Source: Streptomyces acidicola
Lineage (GTDB): Bacteria > Actinomycetota > Actinomycetes > Streptomycetales > Streptomycetaceae
Direction of reading: 5' to 3'
NCBI RefSeq assembly: GCF_009377235.1
Contig: NZ_VMNX01000082.1
Span: forward strand, 1 to 35,622
Length of the DNA stretch: 35,622 nt
Below, piece after piece: positions 8,566-16,749 of the stretch. How positions within the stretch are numbered: the stretch's first letter is position 1; each line of letters starts with the position of its first letter. The notes beneath the pieces were generated by a model that did no database searches, had not been told where the DNA came from, and saw only the letters and a list, made by a program, of their open reading frames with translations. The position numbers and the translations under genes were made by a program.

Positions 8566-9033
8566 TCAGGGAGTCTCGTGCGTCGGCAGCATGCCGTCGA
8601 GGTCCCCCGCGGGCAGAACCTTGGTCGAGTTGTGTTCGCGGACGATCCGCCAGCCGTCCGGCGTTCGGCGCCAGACCAGCGAGGTCGTGGTGCGCAGGTC
8701 CGTGGTGACGTCGGGCATGGTGATCCGCGCTACGAACGTCAGGGTGGACGCGGCCAGATCGTGGCCCGCGATGACGTGCGGGCCGTCATGGACGGCATGA
8801 TGCGCGGAGACCATCCTGTGAAAGCCGGGCTCCCAGATCGAGCCGTACCCGGCGGCTGTCGTCGCCACACGCTGCTCGGGGTCGAAGTCGTCGTAGAGGC
8901 GGACGTCCGGAGAGCTGAAGTCGTAGAACCCGTCGAACGTGCGCCGGAAGTCGAACGGCGCGTCCCCCTCATCGCGCTCCCAGCCGAACACCCACCGGCT
9001 GTGCAGGTCCGTGATCAACTGTTCATCGTTCAT
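8566..9033 (-). CDS. SnoaL-like / NTF2-fold protein
   Basis: A 155-residue protein with the cone-shaped NTF2/SnoaL fold pattern. An N-terminal helix carries LITDLHSRWVFGWERDE, followed by a Phe/Asp-rich loop (FYDFSSPDVRLYDDFDP), then HRMVSAHHAVHDGPHVIAGH and the paired C-terminal strands TLTFVARITMPD and TTTSLVWRRTPDGWRIVREH. Members include ketosteroid isomerases, polyketide cyclases and stress proteins; nothing here fixes the substrate. The start at 9033 is the only well-placed ATG. It lies upstream of, and co-directional with, the methyltransferase operon but 280 bases away, so it is probably transcribed separately. Confidence 0.8.
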   Translation of the reverse strand: MNDEQLITDLHSRWVFGWERDEGDAPFDFRRTFDGFYDFSSPDVRLYDDFDPEQRVATTAAGYGSIWEPGFHRMVSAHHAVHDGPHVIAGHDLAASTLTFVARITMPDVTTDLRTTTSLVWRRTPDGWRIVREHNSTKVLPAGDLDGMLPTHETP

Positions 9034-9434
9034 GACTCGACGCTAAGGCCGCGGGCGGGGCTCAGGGAGGGTCCGTCGCACCCACCCTCCGTGGGACAGT
9101 CGCGACAGCCGACAACACCTGCGCCCTGCGCGCCGAAAGGCAGGTACATCGAGCGGGATTCTCAGCAGCTTGCGCCGACGCGAGCGGGTGTGTGCCGGCG
9201 GCGACTCGAACTGCTCCGACACGGGCCCAGGACTGCTGGGTCGTCAGGCCGCCGTTTACAGGGGCATTCGTCCCTGAGAACAGTGAGAAGGTGCCGTAGC
9301 GGCCCGTGAAACCGTGACCAGTTATCGACGCCTGGTACTGCGACGGCACTTGGGCTGAGCTTCTTCGCTGAGGGGACTGCCGGGCTTGCCATTGCCGGCT
9401 ACGACGGTGCAAGGCTCATCGGCCGACAGCGGCG
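9034..9434. other. Gap with no recognised gene
   Basis: Several frames are open on both strands, but none shows family motifs or a start with a ribosome-binding site. It separates the SnoaL-like gene from the AMIN-like pseudogene. Confidence 0.3.
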
Positions 9435-9736
9435 TCAGCGGCCGGTCCATGAGTGCGCGACGTCCACCACCACGCGGTCGATGAGCGTCAGCACCCGAAA
9501 GGGCAGCCGGGCGCGCACGCCCAGCCCGATCTGCGTGTCCCCTTCGAAGCTTCCGCCGAAGCGGGCGTCCCGAAAGGTCCGGTAGCCGGTGAGGTCCACC
9601 CCGGGCAGGGGCGACCCGGCCACGGCGGATAGGTGGGGGCGCCGGTGTCCGGGTTGTAGGAGGGCGCCATGACCCGCACCTCGATGACGGCTCCGCCAGC
9701 CACGGGGATGACAAGAGCATCGAACTCCCCTTCCAC
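9435..9736 (-). pseudogene. AMIN-like domain protein remnant, frameshifted and 5'-truncated
   Basis: The minus strand reads FDALVIPVAGGAVIEVRVMA followed by a PSYNPDTGAPTYP loop. After a frame change near 9640 it reads SPLPGVDLTGYRTFRDARFG, then the strand IGLGVRARLPFRVLTLIDRV and DVAHSW. This strand order and the closing pattern LPFRVLTL...VVVDVAHSW match the AMIN-like domain of secreted actinobacterial (lipo)proteins. The signal peptide and the first strands are absent, and the frame is broken, so it is a pseudogene. Only the domain assignment is inferred; no function can be given. Confidence 0.6.
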
Positions 9737-9886
9737 GGCGCTAAGTTCGCGCGAGAGCGCCCTCTCCGTATGAGCTGCCGAGCGGGATCGTGTGGCGACA
9801 GGCTCGTGCGGGGCTTCCGCTTCAGGCTACGGATGGGTCTTGCTCATTGCGCGTTCCGTGTGCGACCTTTGAGGCATTCCCGCCAT

Positions 9887-9898
9887 GGAAACGTTTCC
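9887..9898 (+). promoter_or_regulatory. LacI-family operator (GGAAACGTTTCC)
   Basis: A perfect 12-bp palindrome with the central CG typical of LacI-family operators, located 18-29 bases upstream of the chosen GTG start of the regulator gene. It most likely mediates autorepression and control of the downstream rbsK-rpiB-transporter genes. The position close to the ribosome-binding site means a bound repressor would block early transcription. Confidence 0.8.
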
Positions 9899-9915
9899 AC
9901 GAGGAGGTGGAGCAG

Positions 9916-10911
9916 GTGGCCACGATCAAGGACGTCGCGGCACGGGCCGGGGTCTCGCTGGGTACCGCGTCCCGGGTACTCAGCGGCAGCAGCCAGACCT
10001 CGCCCGACTCCCGGTCCCGCGTCCTCGCCGCCGCGGCCGAGCTGGGCTACATCGCCAACGGCCCCGCCCGTTCTCTGCGACGCTCCCGTACCGACGTGCT
10101 GGGGCTGCTCGTCTCGGACATCCGCAACCCGTTCTTCTCCGAACTCGCCCACGCCGCGGAGCAAGAAGCGCGTCACCACGGCTACACCATGCTGCTGGCC
10201 AACGCGAACGAGGACGCTGAACAAGCTGACGCATACCTGCGGACCTTCGCCTCGCAACGCATCGACGGCCTGCTGTTCTCCCCGCAGGGCACGGTCTCGC
10301 CGCAGCTTGCGGCCACGCTGGCCTCCGGGCTGCCGCTCGTCTTCCTCAACCGTACGATCGAGGGTGTTGACGCCCCGCTGTACGGCACCGACAACGCGGA
10401 GGGCGTCGGGCATGTCCTGGCCTGGCTGCGGCAGCGCGGACACCGCGACGTGGCGTTCATCGGCGGCCCCGACACGATCTCCACCGGCGCGGAACGCCGC
10501 GCCGCCTACCTTGCCGGGCGTGAGAAGCACGGGATCAGCACGGACGACAGGCTGCTCGACGCCGGTGACTTCCTGGCCAGCGGCGCGGCCGAGGCGATGT
10601 GCCGCGTCATCGACCGGGGCGTTCCTTTCACGGCCGTCTTCGGCGCGAACGGCCTGACCACCCTCGGGGCCGTCCGCGCGCTGCGCGAGCGGCTCGGTGC
10701 GGAGCAGGCCGCCCGCATCGAGGTCGTCTCCTTCGACGACCTCGACTGGTTCGAGTTCGCATCACCGCCCATCAGCGCGGTTCGCAACGACGCGTCGTCG
10801 ATCGGCCGACTCGGCGTGCGCGGACTGGTCGACCTTCTCGCCGGCCGCGGCGCACCTGGGCGACGCATCGCCACTTCCTTCGTCGACCGGTCACGAAGGG
10901 GCGTCCAATGA
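9916..10911 (+). CDS. LacI-family transcriptional regulator
   Basis: A 331-residue repressor. Residues 1-60 hold the helix-turn-helix and hinge: VATIKDVAARAGVSLGTASR, then ELGYIANGPARSLRRSRTD. Residues 62-331 form the periplasmic-binding-protein-like sensor domain (LGLLVSDIRNPFFSELA, FIGGPDTISTGAERRAAYLA, VSFDDLDWFEFASPPISAVR). The start is set at the GTG at 9916 because the family begins ATIKDVA and GAGGAGG lies eight bases upstream; the frame is open further 5' but that part is not family-like. The stop overlaps the ATG of the ribokinase gene (ATGA). It probably senses a pentose-type sugar, inferred from its neighbours, and binds the palindrome just upstream. Confidence 0.93.
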   Translation: MATIKDVAARAGVSLGTASRVLSGSSQTSPDSRSRVLAAAAELGYIANGPARSLRRSRTDVLGLLVSDIRNPFFSELAHAAEQEARHHGYTMLLANANEDAEQADAYLRTFASQRIDGLLFSPQGTVSPQLAATLASGLPLVFLNRTIEGVDAPLYGTDNAEGVGHVLAWLRQRGHRDVAFIGGPDTISTGAERRAAYLAGREKHGISTDDRLLDAGDFLASGAAEAMCRVIDRGVPFTAVFGANGLTTLGAVRALRERLGAEQAARIEVVSFDDLDWFEFASPPISAVRNDASSIGRLGVRGLVDLLAGRGAPGRRIATSFVDRSRRGVQ

Positions 10912-11704
10912 GCACTCGCACAACCGTTGTGGGCAGCATCGACATGGACGAAGCCATCCGCCACGACCAGCTGCCCGGCCCCGGCAGGACCATCGGCGCA
11001 CACTCCTCGATGACGGCTCCGGGCGGTAAAGGTGCCCATGAGGCCGCCGCCGCAGTCCGCGCCGGTGCCTCAGTGCGTATGGCGGGTGCCATGGAGGCCG
11101 CGCCCGGCGCTGTCCTGCTTGATTTCCTCGCTCGCGACGGCATCGGCATTGCCACCAGCGCGCGGCTGGAGGAGGACACATCCTCGGGGCGGGCTGTCGT
11201 CTCCATCGATGACGTGGCAGGGAACTGCATCGTGGTGTTGCCCGGCGCCGACCACGCGATTGCCGGTGCTGATGTCCAACGCACCTGCGCGGTGCTGCGT
11301 CCAGGCGGCATCGTCGCCGACCGTGACCTGCTCGTCGTCAACGAGCGGGACCACACGGCCGCCGCCGCGTTACCGGGCATCCCCGACCAGGATCTCCAGG
11401 CCCCGTCTTGCTGAACTCCCAGAACTCGGCGCCGACGTCGTCCGCACGCTCGGCTCCGCCGGCGCGGCCTACCACGTTTGTGGCGGCAAGTGTGGGCACG
11501 TACCCGCGAGCAATGTCGCTGCCGTCGACTCCACGGCTGCAGGCGACACCTCACTGGTTGCCCGGCAGCTCCGCACACTGCCCTTCGAACAGCGACTGCG
11601 CGCTCGCCGCCGCCTCGCTTGCCGTCACCCGGCCGGGCGTCCCACCATCCATCCCTCACCGGGCCGCACTTGAGCCCGCCCTCTTCGAAAAGACCAGCCG
11701 ATGA
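10908..11704 (+). pseudogene. rbsK: Ribokinase (PfkB family), multiply frameshifted
   Basis: Starts with the ATG overlapping the LacI stop. It shows the PfkB N-terminus (VVGSIDMDEAIRHDQLPGPG) and the glycine-rich substrate site APGGKGAHEAAAAVRAGA. Around 11400 the frame changes to VVRTLGSAGAAY and the C-terminal signature VAAVDSTAAGDTS, where the catalytic Asp of the GAGD motif is kept. Near 11600 it changes again to ALAAASLAVTRPGVPPSIP and ends at a TGA overlapping the rpiB ATG. Short internal segments also appear to be missing. Ribokinase phosphorylates ribose to ribose-5-phosphate. As read it cannot make the full protein; sequencing indels are the alternative. Confidence 0.8.
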
Positions 11705-12159
11705 AAATCGCCCTCGGAGCAGACCATGCCGGGTACCCGCTCAAAGACGCCGTGCGCCGGGCCATCGAGGATCTCGGCCACGAGGTCATCGACTGCGGCA
11801 CCCACAACTCCGACCCTGTCGACTTTCCCGACATCACCCGGGCCACCTGCGACCCGGTGCTCGCCGGGTCCGCAGATCGGGCCGTGCTCGTCTGCGGCAC
11901 CGGTCAAGGCGCCATCATGGCCGCGAACAAACTGCCCGGCATCCGCTGCGGTCTGGCTCACGAGCCCTACTCCGCCCATCAAGCGGTCGAGCACGACGAT
12001 GCCAACGCCATCGCCATGGGCGCCTGGCTCGTCCCGCACGCGCTCGTGCCCGACATCGTCCGCGAGTTCCTCGCCGCCACCTTCGACGACGACGAGGACA
12101 CCCGCCGCAGAGTCACCAAGCTCAACGCGCTCGACACCCTGACCCCGCCGCCGGCCTGA
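11701..12159 (+). CDS. rpiB: Ribose-5-phosphate isomerase B (RpiB/LacAB family)
   Basis: A 152-residue cytoplasmic isomerase. It has the N-terminal phosphate-site motif ALGADHAGYPLK, the catalytic cysteine in VLVCGTGQGAIMAANK (Cys65) and the GIRCGLAHEPYSAHQAVEHD segment that supplies further active-site residues. The family interconverts ribose-5-phosphate and ribulose-5-phosphate; paralogs act on allose-6-phosphate or tetrose phosphates, and the neighbourhood does not decide between them. The ATG overlaps the stop of the ribokinase frame, showing translational coupling in the LacI operon. Length and motifs are normal. Confidence 0.92.
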   Translation: MKIALGADHAGYPLKDAVRRAIEDLGHEVIDCGTHNSDPVDFPDITRATCDPVLAGSADRAVLVCGTGQGAIMAANKLPGIRCGLAHEPYSAHQAVEHDDANAIAMGAWLVPHALVPDIVREFLAATFDDDEDTRRRVTKLNALDTLTPPPA

Positions 12160-12326
12160 CCCCGCCGGCGGGCGAGGTCCCGCCCGCGCCCCCTTCGTAC
12201 GACGCCGCCGTGCGTCGCCTCGGCATACCTGGAACCACCGGAAAGGAGCCACGGCCCTGCCGTGCCGGCCCGGGGCTCCCGCATCAGGCACACGCGATCC
12301 GGAGACCACCTGCAAGGAGAATCCTC

Positions 12327-13655
12327 ATGTCCACCAGCACCGTTGTCGGACGGCGAAGCGTGCTCGGCACGAAGGACCGCGTCAAGACAGCAGTCGCCGC
12401 AGCCGTCGGCACCAGCGTCGAGAACTACGACTTCATCGCTTACGGAACCGCGTCCGCGCTCTACTTCGGAGCCGTCTTCTTCCCCGAAAACGACCGGTTC
12501 GTCGGCACACTCCTGTCGTTCGCCACTCTCGCGGTCGGCTTCGTCATGCGCCCGCTCGGCGGCGCGATCGGCGGCTACTTCGCCGACAAGCTCGGCCGCA
12601 AGCCCGTCCTGGTCGCCGCCATGGTCGTCATGGGCGCCGCCACATTCCTCATCGGCGTGCTGCCGACCTACGAGCAGGCCGGTGTACTCGCACCGATCCT
12701 GCTCGTAGCGATCCGCATGATCCAGGGCCTGGCGTTCGGCGCCGAATGGGGCGGGGCGATCACCATGGCCTACGAACACGCCCCGTGGCACCGCCGCGGT
12801 ATGTTCGCCGCCATCCCCCAGTCCGGCAACCCCCTGGGCATCGCACTCGCCAGCGGCGTATTCGCCTGGAGCGCCACACTCGACGGCGACTGGCAGTGGC
12901 GAACACCCTTCCTGCTCAGCGCCGTCCTCGTCATCGTCGCGCTGATTGTGCGCTCCCGGCTCTCCGAATCTCCTGAGTTCAAGGAAGCCCAGGCCAGTGG
13001 AAAGACCGAGAAGAACCCCCTCCTTGCGACCCTCCGCGACGACTGGCGGAGCATCCTGCGTGTGATCGCCCTGCGCGTCGTCGAATCCTTCGCCTACTAC
13101 TCCACCGCAACCTACCTACTCAACTACATCACCGAACGCAACCCCGATCTGCGACCGGTCGCTCTCGGCGCCATCACGGCCGCCAGCATCCTGGCCATCG
13201 CGGTCACCTTCCTCGCCGGCGCGCTCACCGACCGCATCGGACGCCGCCCCATCTACATCACGGGCTGCACGGCAGCGATCCTCTTCGCCTTCCCGATGTA
13301 CCTGCTCACCAACACCGCCCATCCAGCACTGATCGTGACCGTATTCATCATCGGAATCGGGCTCATCCACGCCTCGCTCACCGGGACACAGGGGGCCCTG
13401 CTCACCGAGCAGTTCCGCACCGCCACCCGCACCTCGGGAGCCTCGCTCGGCTATCAAGTCGCCGCAGCCATCGGCGGCTTCGCGCCTCTGCTCGCCGCAG
13501 CCCTGGTGGGCACCTTTGGCTGGCCCGGCGCCGCCCTGCTCTACCTCGGCGCCGCCGTGATCGGCCTCGTCGGAATTCTCGCCACCAAAGAAACCTGGGG
13601 CCGCGACGAGCGAGGGCGAGTACTCGCCCTCGTCGCCGAGGAACGCCGCCCCTGA
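12327..13655 (+). CDS. MFS transporter of the MHS (metabolite:H+ symporter) family
   Basis: A 442-residue membrane protein with about 12 hydrophobic segments. It carries both copies of the MFS loop signature: GYFADKLGRKP after helix 2 and GALTDRIGRRP after helix 8. The N-terminal SVENYDFIAYGTASALYF and the RMIQGLAFGAEWGGAITMAYEHAP region are typical of MHS members such as ShiA/ProP/KgtP relatives. It lies 167 bases after rpiB in the same direction with its own ribosome-binding site (AAGGAG). It is probably the uptake system for the sugar or sugar acid handled by this operon. The ATG at 12327 begins STSTVVGRRSVLGTKDR. Confidence 0.9.
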   Translation: MSTSTVVGRRSVLGTKDRVKTAVAAAVGTSVENYDFIAYGTASALYFGAVFFPENDRFVGTLLSFATLAVGFVMRPLGGAIGGYFADKLGRKPVLVAAMVVMGAATFLIGVLPTYEQAGVLAPILLVAIRMIQGLAFGAEWGGAITMAYEHAPWHRRGMFAAIPQSGNPLGIALASGVFAWSATLDGDWQWRTPFLLSAVLVIVALIVRSRLSESPEFKEAQASGKTEKNPLLATLRDDWRSILRVIALRVVESFAYYSTATYLLNYITERNPDLRPVALGAITAASILAIAVTFLAGALTDRIGRRPIYITGCTAAILFAFPMYLLTNTAHPALIVTVFIIGIGLIHASLTGTQGALLTEQFRTATRTSGASLGYQVAAAIGGFAPLLAAALVGTFGWPGAALLYLGAAVIGLVGILATKETWGRDERGRVLALVAEERRP

Positions 13656-13731
13656 CGTCACATCGGGCAGCAAGGTGCGCTCTGCGCCCGATGACCGCCA
13701 CTTCGAGAGAATGTGGGTCTGTCAAACGACC

Positions 13732-14095
13732 GGCTCTGTCCCGTAATCAGTGGTAGCGCTGTGCAGTGATCACTGGAGGAGGATGCGGTGACGGAGCAGG
13801 GGGAACCCGGCTCGTGCATCTGCCTCATGATCCGCTTGGTTCGCGTGTTGACGCCCTCGGTACGGCCGTTGTGGTACGTGAGGGTGAGTCCGGCGTCGGC
13901 AGCGGCGCGGTCGAGTTCGAGGCCGTTCGCGAAGGAGTGCAGATGGGGCAGACCGGCGGCGCCGATCGTGGTGATCCAGTCGGTGAGCTTGGCTTCGTTG
14001 CCTCCGCTGGGGTCAGCAGCGCAGGGAACTCGCCAGTGAGGTGGGCAAGTTCGGACATCTCGGGGAAGGTTCACACGCCAGTAGGCATCCCGTCC
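13732..14095 (-). mobile_element. ISL3-family element remnant (transposase C-terminus and right end)
   Basis: The minus strand carries the last ~110 residues of an ISL3 transposase in three frames: MSELAHLTGEFPALLTP, then EAKLTDWITTIGAAGLPHLH and LTYHNGRTEGVNTRTKRIMR, then AGFPLLRHRILLQ followed by a stop near 13766. The terminal sequence beginning GGCTCTGTCCCGTAATCAG at 13732 matches the style of ISL3 terminal inverted repeats. The left end and the first three quarters of the transposase are absent, and there are at least two frame changes, so it is a dead remnant. It lies just after the MHS transporter gene. Confidence 0.75.
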
Positions 14096-14133
14096 GGCAC
14101 AACGCAACTCCTGGTTGCAGGGCAGGACTGCTG

Positions 14134-14339
14134 TCAGCGAACGGGTAGCTCCTCGGAGCGCGGCAGGTCCTTGAAGAGGATGCGAGCAAGACGGAGCCGC
14201 TGTTCCTTCGAGCATGTGACCATGCGCCACTCCACAGTCACCTGCGGGCTGGTCTTGGACCGGTAGCTGATGAGACGGGGCGACTCTCCCGGCGGCTCCC
14301 TTTGGATTCATCATGCTCCGGTACGGGCATCTGCACCAT
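14134..14339 (-). pseudogene. Small Streptomyces-type hypothetical protein, frameshifted
   Basis: An ATG at 14339 with AGGAGG upstream starts MVQMPVPEHDESKGSRRESR. A single-base change in a G/C-rich run around 14280-14290 moves the protein-like sequence to another frame: ESPRLISYRSKTSPQVTVEW, then RMVTCSKEQRLRLARILFKD and LPRSEELPVR, ending at a TGA (14134-14136). Read together this would be a basic protein of about 67 residues. The frame is too short and too broken for simple ORF finding. Family and function are unknown to me. It lies in a co-directional group of small genes with the DUF7848 gene. Confidence 0.45.
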
Positions 14340-14422
14340 GAGTCGGCCTCCTGTATGTCCGGTCGCCCCATCGTTAACGTGCGGAGTCTTCGTTCATCCC
14401 GTTAATCGGACCTCGCCCGTGT

Positions 14423-14665
14423 TCAACGAGCCGAGACGGCTTCGATACCTACCCTGGTCACCATGGCGAAGGATGTGCAGGTGCTCCGAAGCCCTGGGCG
14501 TCCTGTCCGGCCGGTGTGGCTCATGCACTCGACGTCGACCGTGGTGCCGTCCGTCGAGGGCCTCGCCTTCCACTCGCATGTCTGGCACTCGGCCTGGAAG
14601 GTCACCTCTATGTCTGGCCGCTGGGTGATCCGGTGCTTCACGTACCGGAGGACAGAGCGGGTCAC
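14423..14665 (-). CDS. DUF7848 small cysteine-containing protein
   Basis: An 80-residue protein starting at the GTG at 14665: VTRSVLRYVKHRITQRPDIE, then VTFQAECQTCEWKARPSTDG and VDVECMSHTGRTGR, then CTSFAMVTRV. The CxxC pair (ECQTCEW) and the later Cys...His (VECMSH) suggest a small metal-binding fold. This is the pattern of DUF7848 proteins, which are common in Streptomyces near XRE regulators and of unknown function. The GTG overlaps the end of the preceding reading frame, suggesting a coupled operon. The frame extends further upstream but without family similarity. Confidence 0.75.
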   Translation of the reverse strand: MTRSVLRYVKHRITQRPDIEVTFQAECQTCEWKARPSTDGTTVDVECMSHTGRTGRPGLRSTCTSFAMVTRVGIEAVSAR

Positions 14666-14830
14666 CGGGTGCTCGCCGGACTCTTCATGACCTCGGCGAT
14701 CTGCTCGGCCACCTCCGCGCGGACCATGCCTGCTGTGCGGTCCCCGTGATTGAGCAGGATGCCGCGGTTCGGATCGTTGAAGAAGAGCTGGAACGCGACT
14801 GTCGGAGCCAGTTGTCGGCGGACTGGACCC
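14662..14830 (-). pseudogene. 5'-truncated small protein upstream of DUF7848 gene
   Basis: The frame ends APTVAFQLFFNDPNRGILLN, then HGDRTAGMVRAEVAEQIAEV and MKSPASTR, with its TGA overlapping the DUF7848 GTG. It looks like a genuine protein C-terminus, but no start codon with a ribosome-binding site lies upstream in frame, and similarity of style is lost above about 14830. The most likely reading is a truncated partner gene. Family not recognised. Confidence 0.4.
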
Positions 14831-14892
14831 GATGCGCATGGCTGTGGCGCAGGTAGAGCAGCGGTGGCGGACTGCCAGGAGATGATCCTGCG

Positions 14893-15130
14893 GACCCTTC
14901 GCACCCCGTCCGAGCCGCACCGGATGCCACACCGATCGTCACCGCCTTCGCCGACATCTGGACCCGCATGAACAGCGGCATGTCGCCGCTGTGGCGCGCC
15001 CGCGCCGCACATGCCGTTCTCGGATACCTCTGGGGGAACATCTCACCCCCGAGGAGTACCTGGTCCAGCAGCCTCCTGACACAAATGCGTGGATGGCGCG
15101 GCCCGTGCCGAACGGTGCCGCCTTGGTGGC
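14893..15130 (+). pseudogene. Unidentified coding remnant with a frameshift at a G run
   Basis: The plus strand reads VTAFADIWTRMNSGMSPLWR, then AHAVLGYLWG in frame 1. After the GGGGG run near 15035 it reads EHLTPEEYLVQQPPDTNAWM and RPVPNGAALVAW in frame 3. Joined, these look like part of one protein. I do not recognise it. It ends against the 3' end of the hydrolase gene on the other strand. Confidence 0.3.
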
Positions 15131-15134
15131 GTGG

Positions 15135-16184
15135 TCATCCGTCGAGGAAACGCAACAGCTCGGCGGTGACGAACCGAGGGTTTTCCTCGACGAGCCAGTG
15201 CCCGGCCTTTGGCACGTCCACCGCCCGCACGATGTTGGTCATGCGCGGGGCGACTGTGCCCTGGATCGCTTCGAGTTGCCCTTGGGCGGTCATGAGCAGG
15301 GTCGGGACACGCACCGGTGCCGCTGCCACGGTGTCGCGGACGTCCTTGTCGAGGGCGCGGTAGAGCTCGAAGCCGCCCGACAGGACCTTGGGCCGACTGT
15401 AAGTTCGTGCGTACTCGTCGATCTCGGCGCCGGTGAACGGGGACCGGTCGGAGGTGCCACCGAACGCCGTGCCACCGAACGAGACCTGGGGATAGAACAG
15501 TGCCAGGTACTCGCGGACATCATCATCCACGACCGCCTCGGGGACTCGTCGCTGGGAGTGAAAGGCGATGTGCCAACTCAGTGAGCGGTAGGTACGTGCA
15601 TCGACCGCGGGCCCGGGCAGCGGCAGGTCGAGGTAGCCGAGGCGTGCGGTGTCGTCGGGGAATTGGCTGGCGTACTGGAATGCCACGGCGGCGCCGAAAT
15701 CGTGCCCGACGACACGGGCATCACGCACCCCGAGCCGATCGGCGATCAGCTTGTGCACGTACCGCGCCAGCGTGGCTTTGTCGTAGCCGGTCGGTGAGCC
15801 GATGCTGTCGCCCAGTCCGGGAAGGTCGACGGCGTAGACGGTGTGGCGCTTGGCGAGTTCCGGCATGATCGGCCACCAGCCGTACCAGGTCTGTGGCCAA
15901 CCGTGTATCAGCACGACCGGTGTGCCGCTGCCGCCCTTCACGTAGTGCATACGGACACCGTCGACGTCGGCGAACTTGTGCCGGAAGGTCTTTTTGAACC
16001 GGGGATCGTCCTGGGTGGCGGCGGCGTAGGCGGGAACATCGCCGCCGGCTGTCGGCGTGGACGTGGAGGCGGGGGTGGAACAGGCTGTCGTGGCGATCGC
16101 AAGCAGGAGGGTGAGCATCACGGTTGCCGCCGTGTGCGCGGAACGGAGGGAGCGGCGTGGCAACGGCCGTGGTTCTGTGATCAT
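15135..16184 (-). CDS. Secreted lipoprotein alpha/beta hydrolase (epoxide hydrolase / dehalogenase-like)
   Basis: A 349-residue alpha/beta hydrolase. Residues 1-35 are a basic start, a hydrophobic stretch and a lipobox ending TTAC, with Cys35 as lipidation site. The oxyanion motif is HGWPQTWYGWW (from residue 94). The nucleophile elbow VVGHDFGA puts an aspartate (Asp162) where esterases have serine; this is the hallmark of epoxide hydrolases and haloalkane/fluoroacetate dehalogenases. The catalytic His lies in PKAGHWLVEENPRF. A cap domain occupies residues 185-290. The substrate is unknown. The ATG at 16184 has AGGACGG upstream. The gene is intact, although both sides are decayed. Confidence 0.88.
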   Translation of the reverse strand: MITEPRPLPRRSLRSAHTAATVMLTLLLAIATTACSTPASTSTPTAGGDVPAYAAATQDDPRFKKTFRHKFADVDGVRMHYVKGGSGTPVVLIHGWPQTWYGWWPIMPELAKRHTVYAVDLPGLGDSIGSPTGYDKATLARYVHKLIADRLGVRDARVVGHDFGAAVAFQYASQFPDDTARLGYLDLPLPGPAVDARTYRSLSWHIAFHSQRRVPEAVVDDDVREYLALFYPQVSFGGTAFGGTSDRSPFTGAEIDEYARTYSRPKVLSGGFELYRALDKDVRDTVAAAPVRVPTLLMTAQGQLEAIQGTVAPRMTNIVRAVDVPKAGHWLVEENPRFVTAELLRFLDG

Positions 16185-16209
16185 GTGTTTCCGTCCTGGA
16201 GAGGGTGGG

Positions 16210-16706
16210 TCAGCGGCCGGTCGTGCCGTCGATGAGTTCGCGGAGGATGCCGGCGTGGCCCGCGTGCCGGCCGGTCTCCTCGATCATGTGGGTGAGTGCC
16301 CAGCGGATGCTGGGAGCGGGGCGGTCCGGCCGTGGTCGGGGGACCGGTGCGCCGAGATCGGTGCACCCGTCGAGAACGTCGTTCGCGCGCTTGGCCGCGT
16401 CCCGGTAGGGGGTGACGACATCGGCCACGTTGTCCGCTGGTGCGGCTTGGAATGTCGCCTGCCAGTCGGTGGCGTCGCCCCCGAGGGAGAGCGCTCGACG
16501 AGAGTCAGGTGGTTGAGCAGGCCGAGCAGGTTCGTGCCCGACGGCACCGCGGCTGTTCGCACCTGCGGCTCGGGGACGCCGTCGACCTTCGCGGCGATCG
16601 AGGTCCGGAGGTAGTCGAGGAATCCGCGCAGGGCCTCGGTCTCGTTGCTTCCGGTCCGGGGCGGCGGGATGTCGCCGCGGCGGTCACGGTGCATGGTGCT
16701 GGGCAA
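16210..16706 (-). pseudogene. DinB/DUF664-family protein, frameshifted
   Basis: The N-terminal part is MHRDRRGDIPPPRTGSNETE, then ALRGFLDYLRTSIAAKVDGV and NLLGLLNHLTLVER. A frame change near 16490 leads to GGDATDWQATFQAAPADNVA, DVVTPYRDAAKRANDVLDGC, and the end WALTHMIEETGRHAGHAGIL plus RELIDGTTGR. This is the mycothiol-dependent DinB-like family, a four-helix bundle with metal-binding histidines; the TH and HAGHAG histidines are present. A TTG at about 16706 or the ATG at 16694 could be the start (GAAGGAAGG upstream). One corrected indel would restore a normal-length protein, so an assembly error is possible. Confidence 0.75.
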
Positions 16707-16749
16707 CAGTGGTCGCCTTCCTTCGTTGAGGGCGGCGCCGGCCACCGTG

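Noticed and set aside
12161..12190. GC-rich hairpin after rpiB as a terminator or attenuator
   Set aside because: The stem is short (CCCGCC/GGCGGG with almost no loop) and of a kind expected by chance in this composition; the transporter is likely cotranscribed.
11478..12326. 5' extension of the MHS transporter frame
   Set aside because: The frame is open through rpiB, but the family N-terminus and AAGGAG place the start at 12327.
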